Origin: Telopea speciosissima
Lineage: Eukaryota; Streptophyta; Magnoliopsida; Proteales; Proteaceae
Assembly: GCF_018873765.1 (NCBI RefSeq)
Contig: NC_057917.1
Span: 53,561,464-53,625,463, forward strand
DNA: 64,000 nucleotides
Direction of reading: 5' to 3'
In this document: positions 11,121-23,000 of the stretch, piece by piece
How the letters are laid out: each line of letters begins with the position of its first letter
Position numbering within the stretch: the first letter of the stretch is position 1
The notes under the pieces: model-generated
Databases searched by the model: none
What the model was told of the DNA's origin: nothing
The model's input: the letters and a program-made list of their open reading frames with translations, nothing else
Translations under genes and position numbers: made by a program

Positions 11121-14100
11121 ATGATGGGGAAAAGTAAGGAGTTGGTGTTGGTGCTAGTGTTGGCGGCGTTGGTGAGTGGCTCTGCCTCTGCAGCATCGGA
11201 ATCGAGAAGGGTGATAGAGTCGGAAGGAGATGTCTATAGACGCAATCTTCTCGCCAACGGCCTCGGCAACACTCCTCCCATGGGGTAAACTTATTAAATT
11301 ATTCCTTCTTCAAATTTTTTGCCCTTTCTCTCTGTTTCTGTCCTAGTTTGATTAATTTCACAAACTCTCTCCCTCTCTCTCTGTGAATCAATTCACTCTT
11401 CATGGTTAGCCTGATAGATGATTCTTTGCTAAGAGAGAGAGACATGAATATTAGGTTGCCAATGCTACCAGTCAAGAATTGACCATTCTGTAGTGGAGGT
11501 GGACATGTCTATCTACTCAGTCGGAGGGCCGATCCTCCTCATCCCGTTTCAGTAATTTAATCCAAAAACTTTTCTTTCTTTAATCCTTAAGAGTCATCCT
11601 TTGTAACAGTAGTTTTGTTGACTTGATTTGGACTCACTGGATTTTCTACAAAGAAGACTAGAGCTAAACCATTTTATCATAAAAAAAAAACCCAAATTAA
11701 ATTTTCTTTTCATCTCCTCTTCCTTTTCTGCCCTCCACGCCTTTGCCTTATGTTCCACTTCCAAGTTCCTTGATCCGGTGTGGCTTTTCCTTGTCTTTCA
11801 CTTTGAAACAAACAAAACAGTGGTCAAAACCCCCAAAAAAATATTTGAGGATCCGGTTCCTCTGCAGCGCACCCCGGAGCTGTGCACCGGACGTTCAGTG
11901 TGACAGCTCGATTTGACACATGGCCAGGGTATCGATCAAACGAAATCTCTGAACTAGAAATGAGGATTTTAAAATTAAGAAATCCTTCTCTCCATTGCTT
12001 GTCCACCATGCTCAGATGTGTTTCATCCTATCAAGGGTGCGCTGTAGAGAAACCGAATCCAATAAATAATGAGCATTATTATAAACCTAAAAAAACCTAC
12101 TGTTTGGCTTCTTATTTAATGGTATATGGACTATTTCACTAACAAATTACCCTTCTTTCTACCCAAAAAAAAAAAAACAATTTACCCTTCTGTTTCGTTA
12201 TTATTTAATTTTTTTAATATTTCTGTATATCCATATATATAGGTGGAATAGTTGGAATCATTTCAACTGCATAATTGACGAGAAAATCATCAGGGAAACT
12301 GGTATGTCCTATTACTATCTTGGGAAAAAGATCTCTCGCGGGACTGTGGCCTATGCCAGCACTTCCATGAGTCTATCTCTCTTTTCCCCATTTAGAAAGA
12401 CACATTTTTGCCTCTAAACCCCACTGAGTATAACAATAACTGAAGAAACTCTTCTCCATTTATATGTTTTCTCTCTGGGAGTGTGGCCTACGCCAAGTAA
12501 TCCTTGGGTCTATCTCTCTCCTCCCCTAATTGGGGGCAGAGAAGTCATTTCATAGGGGGAGAAGAGAGATAGACACAAGAGGGGCTGACGTAGGTCATGC
12601 TCTCAGAGAGAAGATATTTCCCCCTCCTGTTTTTTTTAATTTCACTTCGTTAGTAGTGTTTCTTTCTAACTATTTTGTTATGCTTTTAATAGCTGATGCT
12701 GTGGTTTCAACTGGTCTTGCCAAGCTTGGCTATGAGTACATAAATATAGGTGTGGAATGCTCCAATCCATGCCCCCTCTTCTTGTGTGAAATTCCAATCT
12801 TGCTTTACTGGTATAGGTAGCTAACTGTAACTCACATTTTTTCCTTTATTAGATGATTGTTGGGCTGAGATATCTCGTGATGACAAGGTTTGCCTATATC
12901 TTACTCTACTTTTTAAGATTACATCAATTTTATATATGGTTTTTGTCCAATTACAGATCTAAAGCTTTTGTTCTCATTATTTGTTACTGTATTTCTGAAC
13001 GGTTTCAGAGATTCGATGGAGTTTTATTAAGAGATGATAATACTGTTTTCTAATCTTTTTAATTTGTTTAATAAATGAAAAATATCTGGGTTTCTTGATA
13101 AAATAACAAAAACACGAGAAGAAAATATGTATTTTCTGCAATGTACATTTGGTCCTTCAAACTATAGTGTTGAAGATTTAAGTCATATTCCCTAATTGTT
13201 TTCCAGAAGGGGATATTTATGTGTCTTCCTATTGTTGAGTCACTTCTTTGTTTTTGGTTAACAGTTGCCTATAAAAATATTGGAATCAATTTCAGGGTAA
13301 TCTAGTTCCCAAGAAGTCAACATTTCCATCGGGCATTAAAGCTTTGGCAGACTATGTACACAGCAAGGGGCTGAAGCTAGGAATCTACTCAGATGCAGGG
13401 TAAGTACAATAGATTTCTCAATTCAATTTAATCAATAGCCATTGGTAAAATTTCAATAAAACCCTATCCATTAGTAGTGTATGTTCTCAAAGTTTCAATT
13501 CTACTGGTCAAATCTTATGACGTAGAAACTCTGTCTTTTCTATTTGTTGTTTTCACAAGTCTAGTCTTTAAAATATATGTACTACTACTGGATATGAGAT
13601 ATGAACAAACTGAACTTGATATTTGTCAATTCGGCAGGTATTTTACGTGTTCTAAAAAAATGCCTGGTTCACTTGGTCATGAAGAACATGATGCGAAAAC
13701 TTTTGCTTCGTGGGTAATGCTTCATTCTTGCTAACATATGCTGTTACACAAGTAGTTGATATTTGGAAAAAATAACCACTATTTTTTGTTTACTTGGTCT
13801 AATATAGGGTATTGATTATTTGAAGTATGATAACTGCAACAATGGTGGTTCAAAGCCAACTGTTCGGTAATCTACCTTTTGAATATGTTTTTTTTTTTTT
13901 TTGGGGGGGGGGTGGGGGTGGGGGAGGGGTCTTTTATTGCTCCTTGAAACTTTGAAGACCAACTTAGTGATATTTTTTGACAGGTATCCTGTAATGACCA
14001 GAGCTTTGATGAATGCGGGTCGACCAATTTTCTTTTCTCTTTGTGAATGGTAGCTCTGTTTGAATCTGATTATTTTCCTTCATCTCCTTATAAACCATTA

Positions 14101-15554
14101 CTCCTTGTAAGCCTTTTAACCGCTATCCTTTTATTGACTAGGGGCGATTTACATCCAGCTCTGTGGGGTGCTAAGTTAGGAAATAGTTGGAGAACTACTA
14201 ATGACATTGCTGATACATGGGACAGGTAAAACATTGTGATATTAATGATATTATTTTCCTTGGTTTTGATAAAATCCAATACACCTTCATTGAAGAAAAT
14301 GGTCTTCTTTTTCTCCTTCAATCAACACAGCATGGTTTCTAGAGCTGACATGAATGAAGTTTATGCTGATTATGCAAAGCCTGGTGGTTGGAATGGTTAG
14401 TTTTCTGCTATTTCAGACCAACTAGCTATAAAATTACTCAGATAATTTTTTAGCTAATGATATTGTTTGCTTTTAAGGCTTTGTTTACATACCAAGTTAT
14501 GTGTCTTTTGAGCAGATCCAGACATGCTTGAAGTAGGAAATGGTGGAATGACAAAAAATGAATACATTGTTCATTTTAGCATTTGGGCCATTTCTAAGGT
14601 ACCACAGAGGTCTCCTCTGTGTTATGGTTTGTGTTATTTTGAAATCGATCTGCCATGTGGTAGAAGTAGGCACCCGACCATGGCTCAGTTATGTAGACCA
14701 CCAGACCAGAAAACATTCTCCTTTTACTTATTTATTTATAATGATTATCATAGGCTCCCCTACTCATCGGATGTGATGTGCGAAATATGACCAAGGAAAC
14801 CATGGAGATAATTGGCAATAAGGAGGTCATCGACGTAAACCAGGGTAAATGCATTTACCTTTCATGACTGAGTTTAACTTTCACCCTGTATTTCTCTGAG
14901 CAATATATGTACTTTGGTGTATGTTGAACAGATCCACTTGGTGTTCAAGCGAAAAAGGTTAGGATGGAAGGAGATATAGAGGTAAATGAGTAACTTGTAC
15001 TCTACTTAAAATCTATTGTTTCTGAATGGGTAAAACCAAATTATAAAAATAGGCACTGAATCATTTTTCTCTTGTGCCAAAAGATTTGGGCTGGACCCCT
15101 TTCAGACTATAAGACTGCAGTCCTCCTACTTAACAGAGGCTCATCTTCTCGTTATCCAATTACTGCCCTTTGGGAAGACATAGGCATCCCTCCAAAGACT
15201 GTTGTAGAGGCCAGAGATCTTTGGGAGGTACGTCAACTAAGCCTTATTGTTACATCTCCTATGCCTTGTTTATTTGAATTTAGGTTGTGTGGTATGCAAT
15301 CTCAGAGTAGATTTGGGGTTTAGAAAGCATTCTGAAGTCCGATTTTTCTCTATTTTCTCGTTTCAAAATGTGTTCTAAACCCAGAATCTATTCCAAGAAT
15401 AAATACCAAACACAGACTTAGTTTTTCGTTTAGTTGACTAGTGCTTTGGTGTCTCATGCAGCATAAGACATTGATTACGCAATTTGTGGGAAACATTACA
15501 GCCACCGTAGATCCCCATGCGAGCAAGATGTATGTGTTGACACCAGTTGCTTAG
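11121..15554 (+). CDS. AGAL: Secreted alpha-galactosidase, GH27 (copy A)
   Basis: Exons by splice inspection: 11121-11284, 12243-12301, 12693-12749, 12853-12887, 13296-13399, 13638-13713, 13808-13866, 13984-14049, 14142-14225, 14331-14395, 14516-14598, 14754-14844, 14932-14981, 15084-15227, 15462-15554. All junctions are GT-AG and in frame, giving 409 residues, a normal length for plant GH27. Residues 1-24 are a signal peptide (hydrophobic run, ASA|AS cleavage). Family motifs: [28 protein letters not shown], and YLKYDNC with nucleophile Asp173; acid/base Asp228 lies in SWRTTND. The enzyme removes terminal alpha-1,6-galactose from raffinose-type sugars, galactomannan or galactolipid in apoplast or vacuole. 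A second in-frame Met lies at codon 2. It is paired head-to-tail with copy B; no lesion is seen. Confidence 0.94.
12468..12613. mobile_element. MITE-like foldback in intron 2 of AGAL copy A
   Basis: The arms TTTCTCTCTGGGAG... and ...CTCAGAGAGAAG are inverted copies, each with the box GTCTATCTCTCT or its complement. A partial second copy with the same box lies at about 12325-12410 in the same intron. It belongs to a family repeated elsewhere in the window. Confidence 0.65.
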
Positions 15555-15830
15555 AGTTACTTGGAACGCCAATGATAGATCACTCCCCAAGTTCTTCCCT
15601 TAGTTACCTGATCCAACGAAAGTAGAAAGAAGAAGAGTTACAAATGGTCAGAATATTGAAGAGTAATACAACAAAAATTGAAAATAAATGAATAAATGAA
15701 GATCAGAAAGATGTAAGGCAAAGTTGTAGAAATAATGCTTAGTTTGCTTCTTTCAACATTTTTTAATGTTGATTTAAAGTGAAAAGGTTGGGAAAAGAGT
15801 TGAAATTTTATGCTTCTGTCATTGTTTATG

Positions 15831-15995
15831 GGAAAAGGTTGGGTATGCAGGCGGTATACAGTAAGGTAGCACCTTATGTGTCTATATCTCTCTTCCCACT
15901 TTGACATGACTCCCTTACCCTCAAAGGGAGGAAGAGAGAGATAGACACATAGGGTCCTAGCTTACGGTTTACCGCTAGCATACCCATCCCTCTCC
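15831..15995. mobile_element. MITE-like foldback downstream of AGAL A
   Basis: The left arm GGGAAAAGGTTGGGTATGC and right arm GCATACCCATCCCTCTCCC are inverted. The inner arms carry GTGTCTATATCTCTCTTCC and its near complement, the signature shared with the foldbacks at 12468, 61112 and 63823. Confidence 0.7.
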
Positions 15996-16706
15996 CATGT
16001 TTTGTTATCAAGTGTTGTATCTATAATCTTGGGATGGTTTTGGGAGATAAATTAAAAGAAAATCACAAAGCTAAGAGATCAGTATTAGCTAATGTAAGAC
16101 TTGGGAAGTTTCTCAATGGATACCAAAAGACGAACCTCTTGTTCTCTTTTCATTTTTTAGCTATGGGGTGCTCACCTTGTGTCTATCTCTCTTCACTCCC
16201 CCATCGAAAATCTTCACCCTATCACTAACATCCCACCACCCGTAATGGGCAAGGCTGACTGTTTACAAGGAGTGGGTGGAGTGCACAATCCTCTCCTTTT
16301 TTTTTAGGATAAATTATGTGTACACCTTTTATACTTTGCCTTAAATACAAATTGACTCAAGGTTTCAAATAGTGAACGAGTACATCTCTTATAGTTTCAA
16401 AACTATGTTAAACTAACTGACCGTTAGCCATCCAATGTTAAGAGATGATGTGGCGTTGAGAGTGGATATGAAAATACACTTTTACCTTTTTATAACAAGG
16501 AGTGGGTAAAGAGATTCCCCCTTCTTCCATCTTCCTTCCCAAATCTTGAGGTTTCTCTATCTCGAAGGTGCAAAGTTTTGTGTGCACTATAAAAAATAGC
16601 ATAGAGACAATTGTCCCCTGATATTCCAGAGATTACAGATGTAATTGTAGTGTAATTTACAAGAAGGATTGTGGTGCTTGCAATGATAATTGATCAATCT
16701 TGGCCA

Positions 16707-16715
16707 TTATTAATT
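16707..16715. repeat. 9-bp target-site duplication, left
   Basis: TTATTAATT abuts the left terminal inverted repeat and is repeated exactly at 18723-18731. Nine bases is the Mutator-superfamily duplication length. Confidence 0.85.
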
Positions 16716-17010
16716 GGGTAAAGTACACGTACCACCCTAGAATGCACCCAATATTCCTCGTACCCCCCTAAGCGGCTCAATATTCCACGTACCACCCCTC
16801 AATATTCCACGTACCAACCTTGTTTTACACCCCAAATGCCATTTAAGTCCACACCAGGTATTAAATGCTATAAAATGACCAAACTACCTTTTCTTCTATC
16901 TTTTCTAAAATTAGAAAAGACCTATTTGCTAAAATTTGAAAAGACTAAAATGCCCTCATCTTCCCCAAATCATCATCTAATTTTACATACCCACCACCAC
17001 CACCACTCCA
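16716..17010 (+). repeat. Left terminal inverted repeat of the Pack-MULE
   Basis: It matches the reverse complement of 18421-18722 with scattered substitutions. It ends in a (CAC)n stretch that is (GTG)n in the other arm. Confidence 0.88.
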
Positions 17011-17334
17011 AGTTCTGAACTTCTTAATCGCACCTCCCTCCCCTCCCTCAACGGTTCAACCTTCTCAACTTTCACAGGTACCGGTCTGTGTCACCCACCA
17101 TAGTCCGTAACTGAGAAAATTGTCAGAATCCACTCCTTCACGGGTTCAATTCCTTTACTTCCTCAATCTCCTCCAGATTTTTCATCTTTCGAACCCCACA
17201 ATCTCTTGATCATGCTCTGCAAAAATTCAATTTTTTTTCCTAAAGAAAACTGAGTCATTTGCTACTTTCCCCAGATCTGTTTGATTACTAGGATCGGGGA
17301 AAAAATTACTCAAAAGGGGAGAAACCCTCAAATA

Positions 17335-17796
17335 ATGAAGGAGATCAAGACAATGTTCACCTACGATGGTAGCGAGAAATCTGGGTGGGGGCTGATCAGT
17401 AAGGGATCCACCAACATGGTTAAAGCCAAGGGGGAAATAATCTTGAACTGCTTCAAGCAGTATGAATCATGGAAGGAAACCTCTGGCCTGAAGGATTTTA
17501 TGGAGGTAGTCACTGATTACGTGAAAAAGCAGGAAATCAAGCTTCACTGTAATCGCCTCATCTTACCGGTCACCATCGGTAGGATTCCGGAGGAGATGCC
17601 ATGTGAGATTTGTCTTGATGGGTTCACTTACAGCAACGGGAAAGTGAGGAAGAAAATTGAGAAGAGATTGTACGGTATCAGTCGTTTGGTTAGTAATTCC
17701 TTAGTGATGCTCAAGAAATTGAATATCGCCAACATCTCTTCCACTTCCAAGAGTAAAGAGGCATTTTTGTTGATTTCACTAAAAATACCTAGCTAA
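17335..17796 (+). pseudogene. Chimeric ORF: SEO C-terminal fragment fused to pectinesterase pro-domain fragment
   Basis: The first in-frame ATG is at 17335 and gives 153 residues; the open frame extends upstream to 17281 without an ATG. The first ~90 residues look like the C-terminal part of sieve element occlusion (SEO) proteins: SGWGLISKGSTNMV, then HCNRLILPVTIGRIPE, the family's HC-RL-LPG--G-IPE block. At about CEI|CLDGF the frame passes without a break into CLDGFTYSNGKVRKKIE and LVSNSLVMLKK, the end of the inhibitor-like pro-domain of plant pectin methylesterases. Neither part holds a complete domain. It could be a transcribed chimera or junk. A 'G' of the SEO block is V here. Confidence 0.7.
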
Positions 17797-18028
17797 CGCA
17801 CTCGCTCTACCCGATTTCCAAAACCCACTCCCAAACCTGATTATTGAAACAGAGACCCTATTTTGAAGATGGGATGTTGTTGAGAGAGTTCGAAGATTTT
17901 ACCCTAAATGTTCAATCCCCACATTAAATTACATTGAAGCTTGAAACCCATCTTTAAAACCAAGCTTGTTACCCTTCCTTAGGCTCTCATCATATGCTTC
18001 ATTCTATCTTTAATTTCTTCATTTTCTA

Positions 18029-18330
18029 ATGAAGCTGGAGAAGAAGATAGTGTTTGGACTCAGGAGATCTATTGGAACAGTGTGTTTGTTGCTGGAAGTT
18101 GATACAGAGACAAAGAAAATGAGAGAAAAACCAATTTTAGGGAAAGCCATATTGGCTCTTTGCATTGTGAGCTTTCTTGCAGGATCACTCTTTGCAAAAA
18201 GGAAGTGGAATCATGTGGAAGGATCGAAGGTTGTTGCAGACATCGATCAACGCAACGAAATACGATCTGGTTGTAGCTAAAGATGGGAGTGGGAACTTCA
18301 TTACAATCAGCGATGCTGTGGCTGTGGCTC
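18029..18330 (+). pseudogene. Captured pieces: probable beta-1,3-galactosyltransferase anchor, then pectinesterase catalytic start
   Basis: Frame 1 (to about 18215) reads GKAILALCIVSFLAGSLF followed by a basic patch, which resembles the N-terminal membrane anchor (DUF4094 type) of plant Golgi beta-1,3-galactosyltransferases. In another frame, 18210-18330 reads DRRLLQTSINAT then DLVVAKDGSGNFITISDAV, the start of the pectinesterase catalytic domain (normally RRLLQ...VVAKDGSGNF-TI--AV). The two parts are out of frame with each other. The active-site half of pectinesterase is absent. The galactosyltransferase call is tentative; the pectinesterase call is firm. Confidence 0.62.
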
Positions 18331-18420
18331 CCAACTCAACGAGAGGTGAGGAAGTAGAGGAGGGGAGGAGAGACAGTGAGGTGGGGCTTCACGGTGGGAT
18401 GGTGATGGTGTTAACAGTGG

Positions 18421-18722
18421 GGGGTGGTGGGGGGTGGTGGTGGGTTTGCAAATTAAATTAGACGATGATTTGGGGAAGATGAGGGCATTTTAGTCTTTTC
18501 AAATTTTAGCAAATAGGTCTTTTCTAATTTTAGAAAAGATAGAAGAAAAGGTAGTTTGATCATTTTATAGCATTTAATACCTGGTGTGGACTTAAATGGC
18601 ATTTGGGGTGTAAAGCAGGGGTGGTACGTGGAATATTGAGAGGTAGTATGTGAAATATTGGGCCGCTTAGGGGGGTACGAGGAATATTGGGTGCATTCTA
18701 GGGGGGTACGTGTACTTTACCC
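18421..18722 (-). repeat. Right terminal inverted repeat of the Pack-MULE
   Basis: Inverted partner of 16716-17010, ending GTACTTTACCC at 18722; the duplicated 9-mer TTATTAATT follows at 18723-18731. Confidence 0.88.
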
Positions 18723-18731
18723 TTATTAATT

Positions 18732-20025
18732 CAGATTAGAGATCAAATGATCCGACTGGGAAAAAGAAGGGCTGATTAATACCATTCAAGAAAAAAGGGG
18801 GAAAATGGTGTTTCTTCCTACTTTTAGTAGAGATTCTTATCAAGCTGCATGTCTTAAATCTTAATATCATCTTTAAATGAATAATCCATGAATTAATAGT
18901 ATCATGAATAAATATTCTTCTTTTTTTTTTGGTAAACGAATAAATATTCTTCATCATCAAACTTTTTTGGAAGAAACTCATTTTTATTTTATTTCTTGGC
19001 AATACAAATACCAAAAAAAAAAAAAACCTGTGAGAGTAATTGTGTGTTTGCTGACTTTTTAGGTAAGACAAAAACTGTAACTACATCTTTAAATAGAGAT
19101 CTTACTTTCCATGTCAAAGAAAACTTATTTTGAGATGCTTCTAGGTAGTAGAAGCAGATTTGGTTTTGTTAATTCTAAGGTTTAAGGTTTTTCTATTATG
19201 ATGGCTTTGCCGAAAGTGGGATCTTAATTCTTTTGTAATTGTAATAAAATGGGAATGCCTTCCTTTCTTCCATTGTAATATTTTTTTTTTCTTTTATTTT
19301 AATACAATCTGATGTTCTAGAAAACAAAAAATAAAAAATAAAAAAAATTGTATGTTTCCTCTATTATAGGAGATTAATTAGTATACATTTTATTGTTTAG
19401 CATGACAGAAAGAGTTGCCCAGATCGTTCGCTATGGTTAACTGAGTCTTGTCCTTGTCTTGCAAAAAAATTGCTCAGATAGTCAGATCTGCATGTGATTC
19501 TTTGCTTTCAATTTTTCAATCATAAAAATATATAAAGAAAAAGGATTGCTTGCTTAAAAGAGCGTGACTTGAGAATACACACTTTGTCCGGAAGCGTGAC
19601 CCTGCACTGCACTAACGCGAGAGGCTTAAATTAAGTGGAATGGAGGAAACCCACACGGAACAGTCCTTTTCATACTGATTTTTTTTACCGAAAGAAAAAT
19701 TTGAAAAGCACTTGAAGACAACAACACAGACACGCTGACACGGTGACGCCGGAGTAACTGAGAGCAGACGTGGATAATAAATAAGAAGATTACTTTTTAT
19801 TGGAACGTACATTCGGTCGTTACTCACCACCACCGACAGGCTTTGCCGCTGCGATCTAATTAATACACTTCTCTCTCTCTGGCTCTCTCTCAGAGCTTTT
19901 TGATACACCAATGGCTAAACCGACATACCCAAGAGAAGTTAAGAACGCTTTGGTCCTTTGGATCATCGACCATAAGCATATCATTTAATTCCAGCCTCCT
20001 CCTCCGCCCATAGGAGTGAGTTGCC
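18732..20025. other. Intergenic, upstream of alpha-galactosidase B
   Basis: AT-rich with several poly-T or poly-A runs (18918, 19013, 19280). No supported gene: minus-strand frames near 18736 and 19612-20177 are shadows without family motifs. A TATATAAAG at about 19528 is a possible but distant TATA element for the gene at 20026. Confidence 0.4.
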
Positions 20026-23000
20026 ATGGCTCTCTCTTCAATGGCATTAGCAATTGTGATTGGGCTATTACTCAACTTCTTCTCCTCCTTATCAATGCTC
20101 GCTGCTTCTCGTCTGCGCAACGTTAGTTCAGTACCAGATGTGACAACAACAAGAAGGAACCTATTAGACAACGGCATTGGTCGAACTCCCCAGATGGGGT
20201 AAGCTTTCTTTCTGTTTCCTCTTCTGTCTCTCTCTCTGATATAATTGAGTTCTCTGTCACTTGTGAAAGAATCTGAGGAGTAATAGTAAGCAATACAGTA
20301 CCATTAAAGGCCAAAAGAAGGTAATACCCGCTTTAATTGACACGGAGCACATCACTTGAGGGAAAAAATGCTTTCATTATTGCATCTCTTTCTTTATTCA
20401 ACTTACTTTCACTGTTTTCTTATAGTTCTTCACCTTCCTGTTTCAAAATAGAACAATTTGATACTCAACTTCATAAAGGGAGACTAATTTATTGGTATGG
20501 CTATTAGATGGAACAGCTGGAACCATTTCAATTGTAAGATTGAGGAGAAATTGATTAGAGAAACAGGTAATGCTTATACTAGTATTTCAACCCATGAAAC
20601 TTAAAAATTGTCATAATATTCCAATTTAACATGAAATGGATAAAACTTGTTCTGCAGCTGATGCAATGGTGGCAACTGGTCTTTCAGCACTTGGATATAA
20701 ATATATAAATTTAGGTATATTCACATTCGTTTACCTGCTATTTTAATTCCGGGAACTTCCAAGCTGGTCAAATGGGTAAACCCCCTGTGCCCATCCATGG
20801 CTCGAATTAGTTGAAGGGCTATGTATTGTATCCAGGTGGATTTGATCACACATGACTTGAACATCCATCATGGGTCAAAAACAGTTCAACCCTTGGTTTT
20901 AAAACAAGGAATTTGATCTGAATTTGGTCTAATTGGTTCCGATTCGATTCGATTCTGTTCTGGAATGGCAGGAATCGGTTTCAGGTAATTCGCCTGATCT
21001 GATTCTGATTTTTAAATCCATGGTTCAACCTTCAACAGGGGCTAAATTGAGCTAACATGGATCTTCTACCATTCGACATATGGAGCCAATTTTTTATTTA
21101 AAAAAAAGAAAAAAATCTATCCTTCACACTATTTTCGGGTTATTTCTTTCAAATGATCAATATTAATGATGCTAATTTCATATGTTGTTTCTTATTGATT
21201 TACGTTAGATGACTGTTGGGCTGAACTTAATAGAGACTCACAGGTACTTGCAAAGTTTTTTTGTAAATTGATACTTTTTACCATGGGGAGCAATTGATAA
21301 TTTCTTTTTTTTTCTGGTTTTGAATTCTGGCAGGGAAATTTGGTTCCTAAAGCTTCAACTTTTCCTTCTGGAATAAAGGCTCTAGCAGATTATGTCCATG
21401 GCAAAGCACTTAAGCTTGGAGTCTACTCCGATGCCGGGTATGGAGTTTCCTTTGAAGTATGGTTTTCCACTTCTTAATCAATATTGTTGCATTAACACAT
21501 ATAGATACACTAAGACCTGGTCCCTTCTCTCAGCACAATTTAACTTATTTGCTCATGTAGCTTATTTATCAATTAATGGTTTCGTGATATTGTCAGGACC
21601 TATACTTGTAGTAAAACCATGCCTGGATCACTAGGCCATGAAGAACAAGATGCAAAAACCTTTGCCTCATGGGTATTGATTGTGTGCTTAATTCTTTCAA
21701 AGATTACTTCTCTAAATTATGTTCATTGCATCAATCCAAGCAAAAGTCATTTTTTTTTCCTCATATAGGGAGTTGACTACTTGAAATATGATAACTGTTA
21801 CAATACTGATACCAACCCAAAGGAAAGGTAACTTACTATCCTGCTAGCCTATCTGCCAATACTGATACCTAACACTTCGTTGTTCTAATTGCTTTCATTA
21901 CTTCTTGAGATAGGTACCCAAAGATGAGTCAAGCTTTACTGAACTCGGGAAGGTCCATCTTCTTCTCCTTATGTGAATGGTAATTTAATTTTCTTCAAGT
22001 CCATAAGTAATTGCATGACATCCATTTTCCTTGCTACTAAGTTTATTGGTTTTTCTTGTAACACAAGGGGCCAGGAAGATCCAGCTACTTGGGCACCCAG
22101 TTATGGAAATAGTTGGAGGACAACAGGTGATATTGAGGATACATGGGAGAGGTAAAAAATTTTCTTTTAATGTATAAAGCCCAATTGTCTTGTTAATAGA
22201 GATTAGAGATGCAACTTTAAAGTTTTCATCGAACTCGAAGTAGCAATTGCTTTAGTTTGCATTTCTCAAAGTAGCATATATTCTCCTGGGAAGTTAGTTC
22301 ACACTAACAAACTGCAATGTGGTCGAGATTCGTTTTCTTGTTGTAAGAAACTGATGCTGTTGCTGTGGTTAGTATGACATCTCGAGCAGATCTAAATGAT
22401 AAGTGGGCATCTTATGCTGGACCGGGTGGCTGGAATGGTAAAAATCACCTCAAGTTGCTTTATTACTTGCAGTAATGTGAAGATCATTCACTTCAAATGT
22501 TTTTTCACACCAAGACCCTTTTTAAAATTGACCAGCTAATTAAGCATTTCCAAGTTTTTCAAGACAATATTTACTCCCGGTTCAATAAATCCGTTACTGT
22601 CAAGGGTCTTTGTCATAGTTCTACCACATTGCTCTACAAATATATGTTGTGGACCATTCTGGGTTTGATTTCTCATTTGCTGGAGTTATTATTATTAGAT
22701 CCTGATATGCTTGAAGTGGGAAATGGTGGTATGACAACAGAGGAATACCGTTCACATTTCAGTATATGGGCATTGGTTAAGGTACCAAAGAAGATTTTGA
22801 ACAAGTTTGTTATCGTGTCCTTCAGCATGTTGAACAATTATCAAATTAATTTAACTGACAAAAAATGGTGTTGCTTTGAATGTGCAAGGCTCCTCTATTG
22901 ATTGGTTGTGATATTCGAGCAATGGATAAAGTAACACTTGAATTGCTTAGCAACGAAGAGGTTATTGCAGTTAATCAAGGTAAGGCTTCTAAAACTATTC

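Larger units (their letters stand above)
15555..16715. other. Intergenic between AGAL A and the Pack-MULE
   Basis: No gene. It holds a complete foldback (15831-15995), a partial member of the same family near 16155-16270, and a remnant at about 16300-16500 whose start (ATAAATTATGTGTACACC) resembles the end of the element at 50634. Confidence 0.5.
16716..18722. mobile_element. Pack-MULE (Mutator-like element with captured host gene pieces)
   Basis: A 2,007-bp element. Its ends are inverted repeats of about 300 bp: left 16716-17010 and right about 18421-18722, both starting GGGTAAAGTACACGTACC read inward. A perfect 9-bp duplication TTATTAATT flanks it. Instead of a transposase, the 1.4 kb interior carries pieces of unrelated plant genes: a sieve-element-occlusion fragment fused to a pectinesterase fragment (17335-17796), and a probable galactosyltransferase anchor next to a second pectinesterase piece (18029-18330). 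Long TIR, 9-bp duplication and captured gene pieces are the definition of a Pack-MULE. It lies between the two alpha-galactosidase genes and touches neither coding region. Confidence 0.9.

Noticed and set aside
17840-18028. Further captured gene piece between the two Pack-MULE ORFs
   Set aside because: No frame with a recognisable motif; left as unassigned interior.
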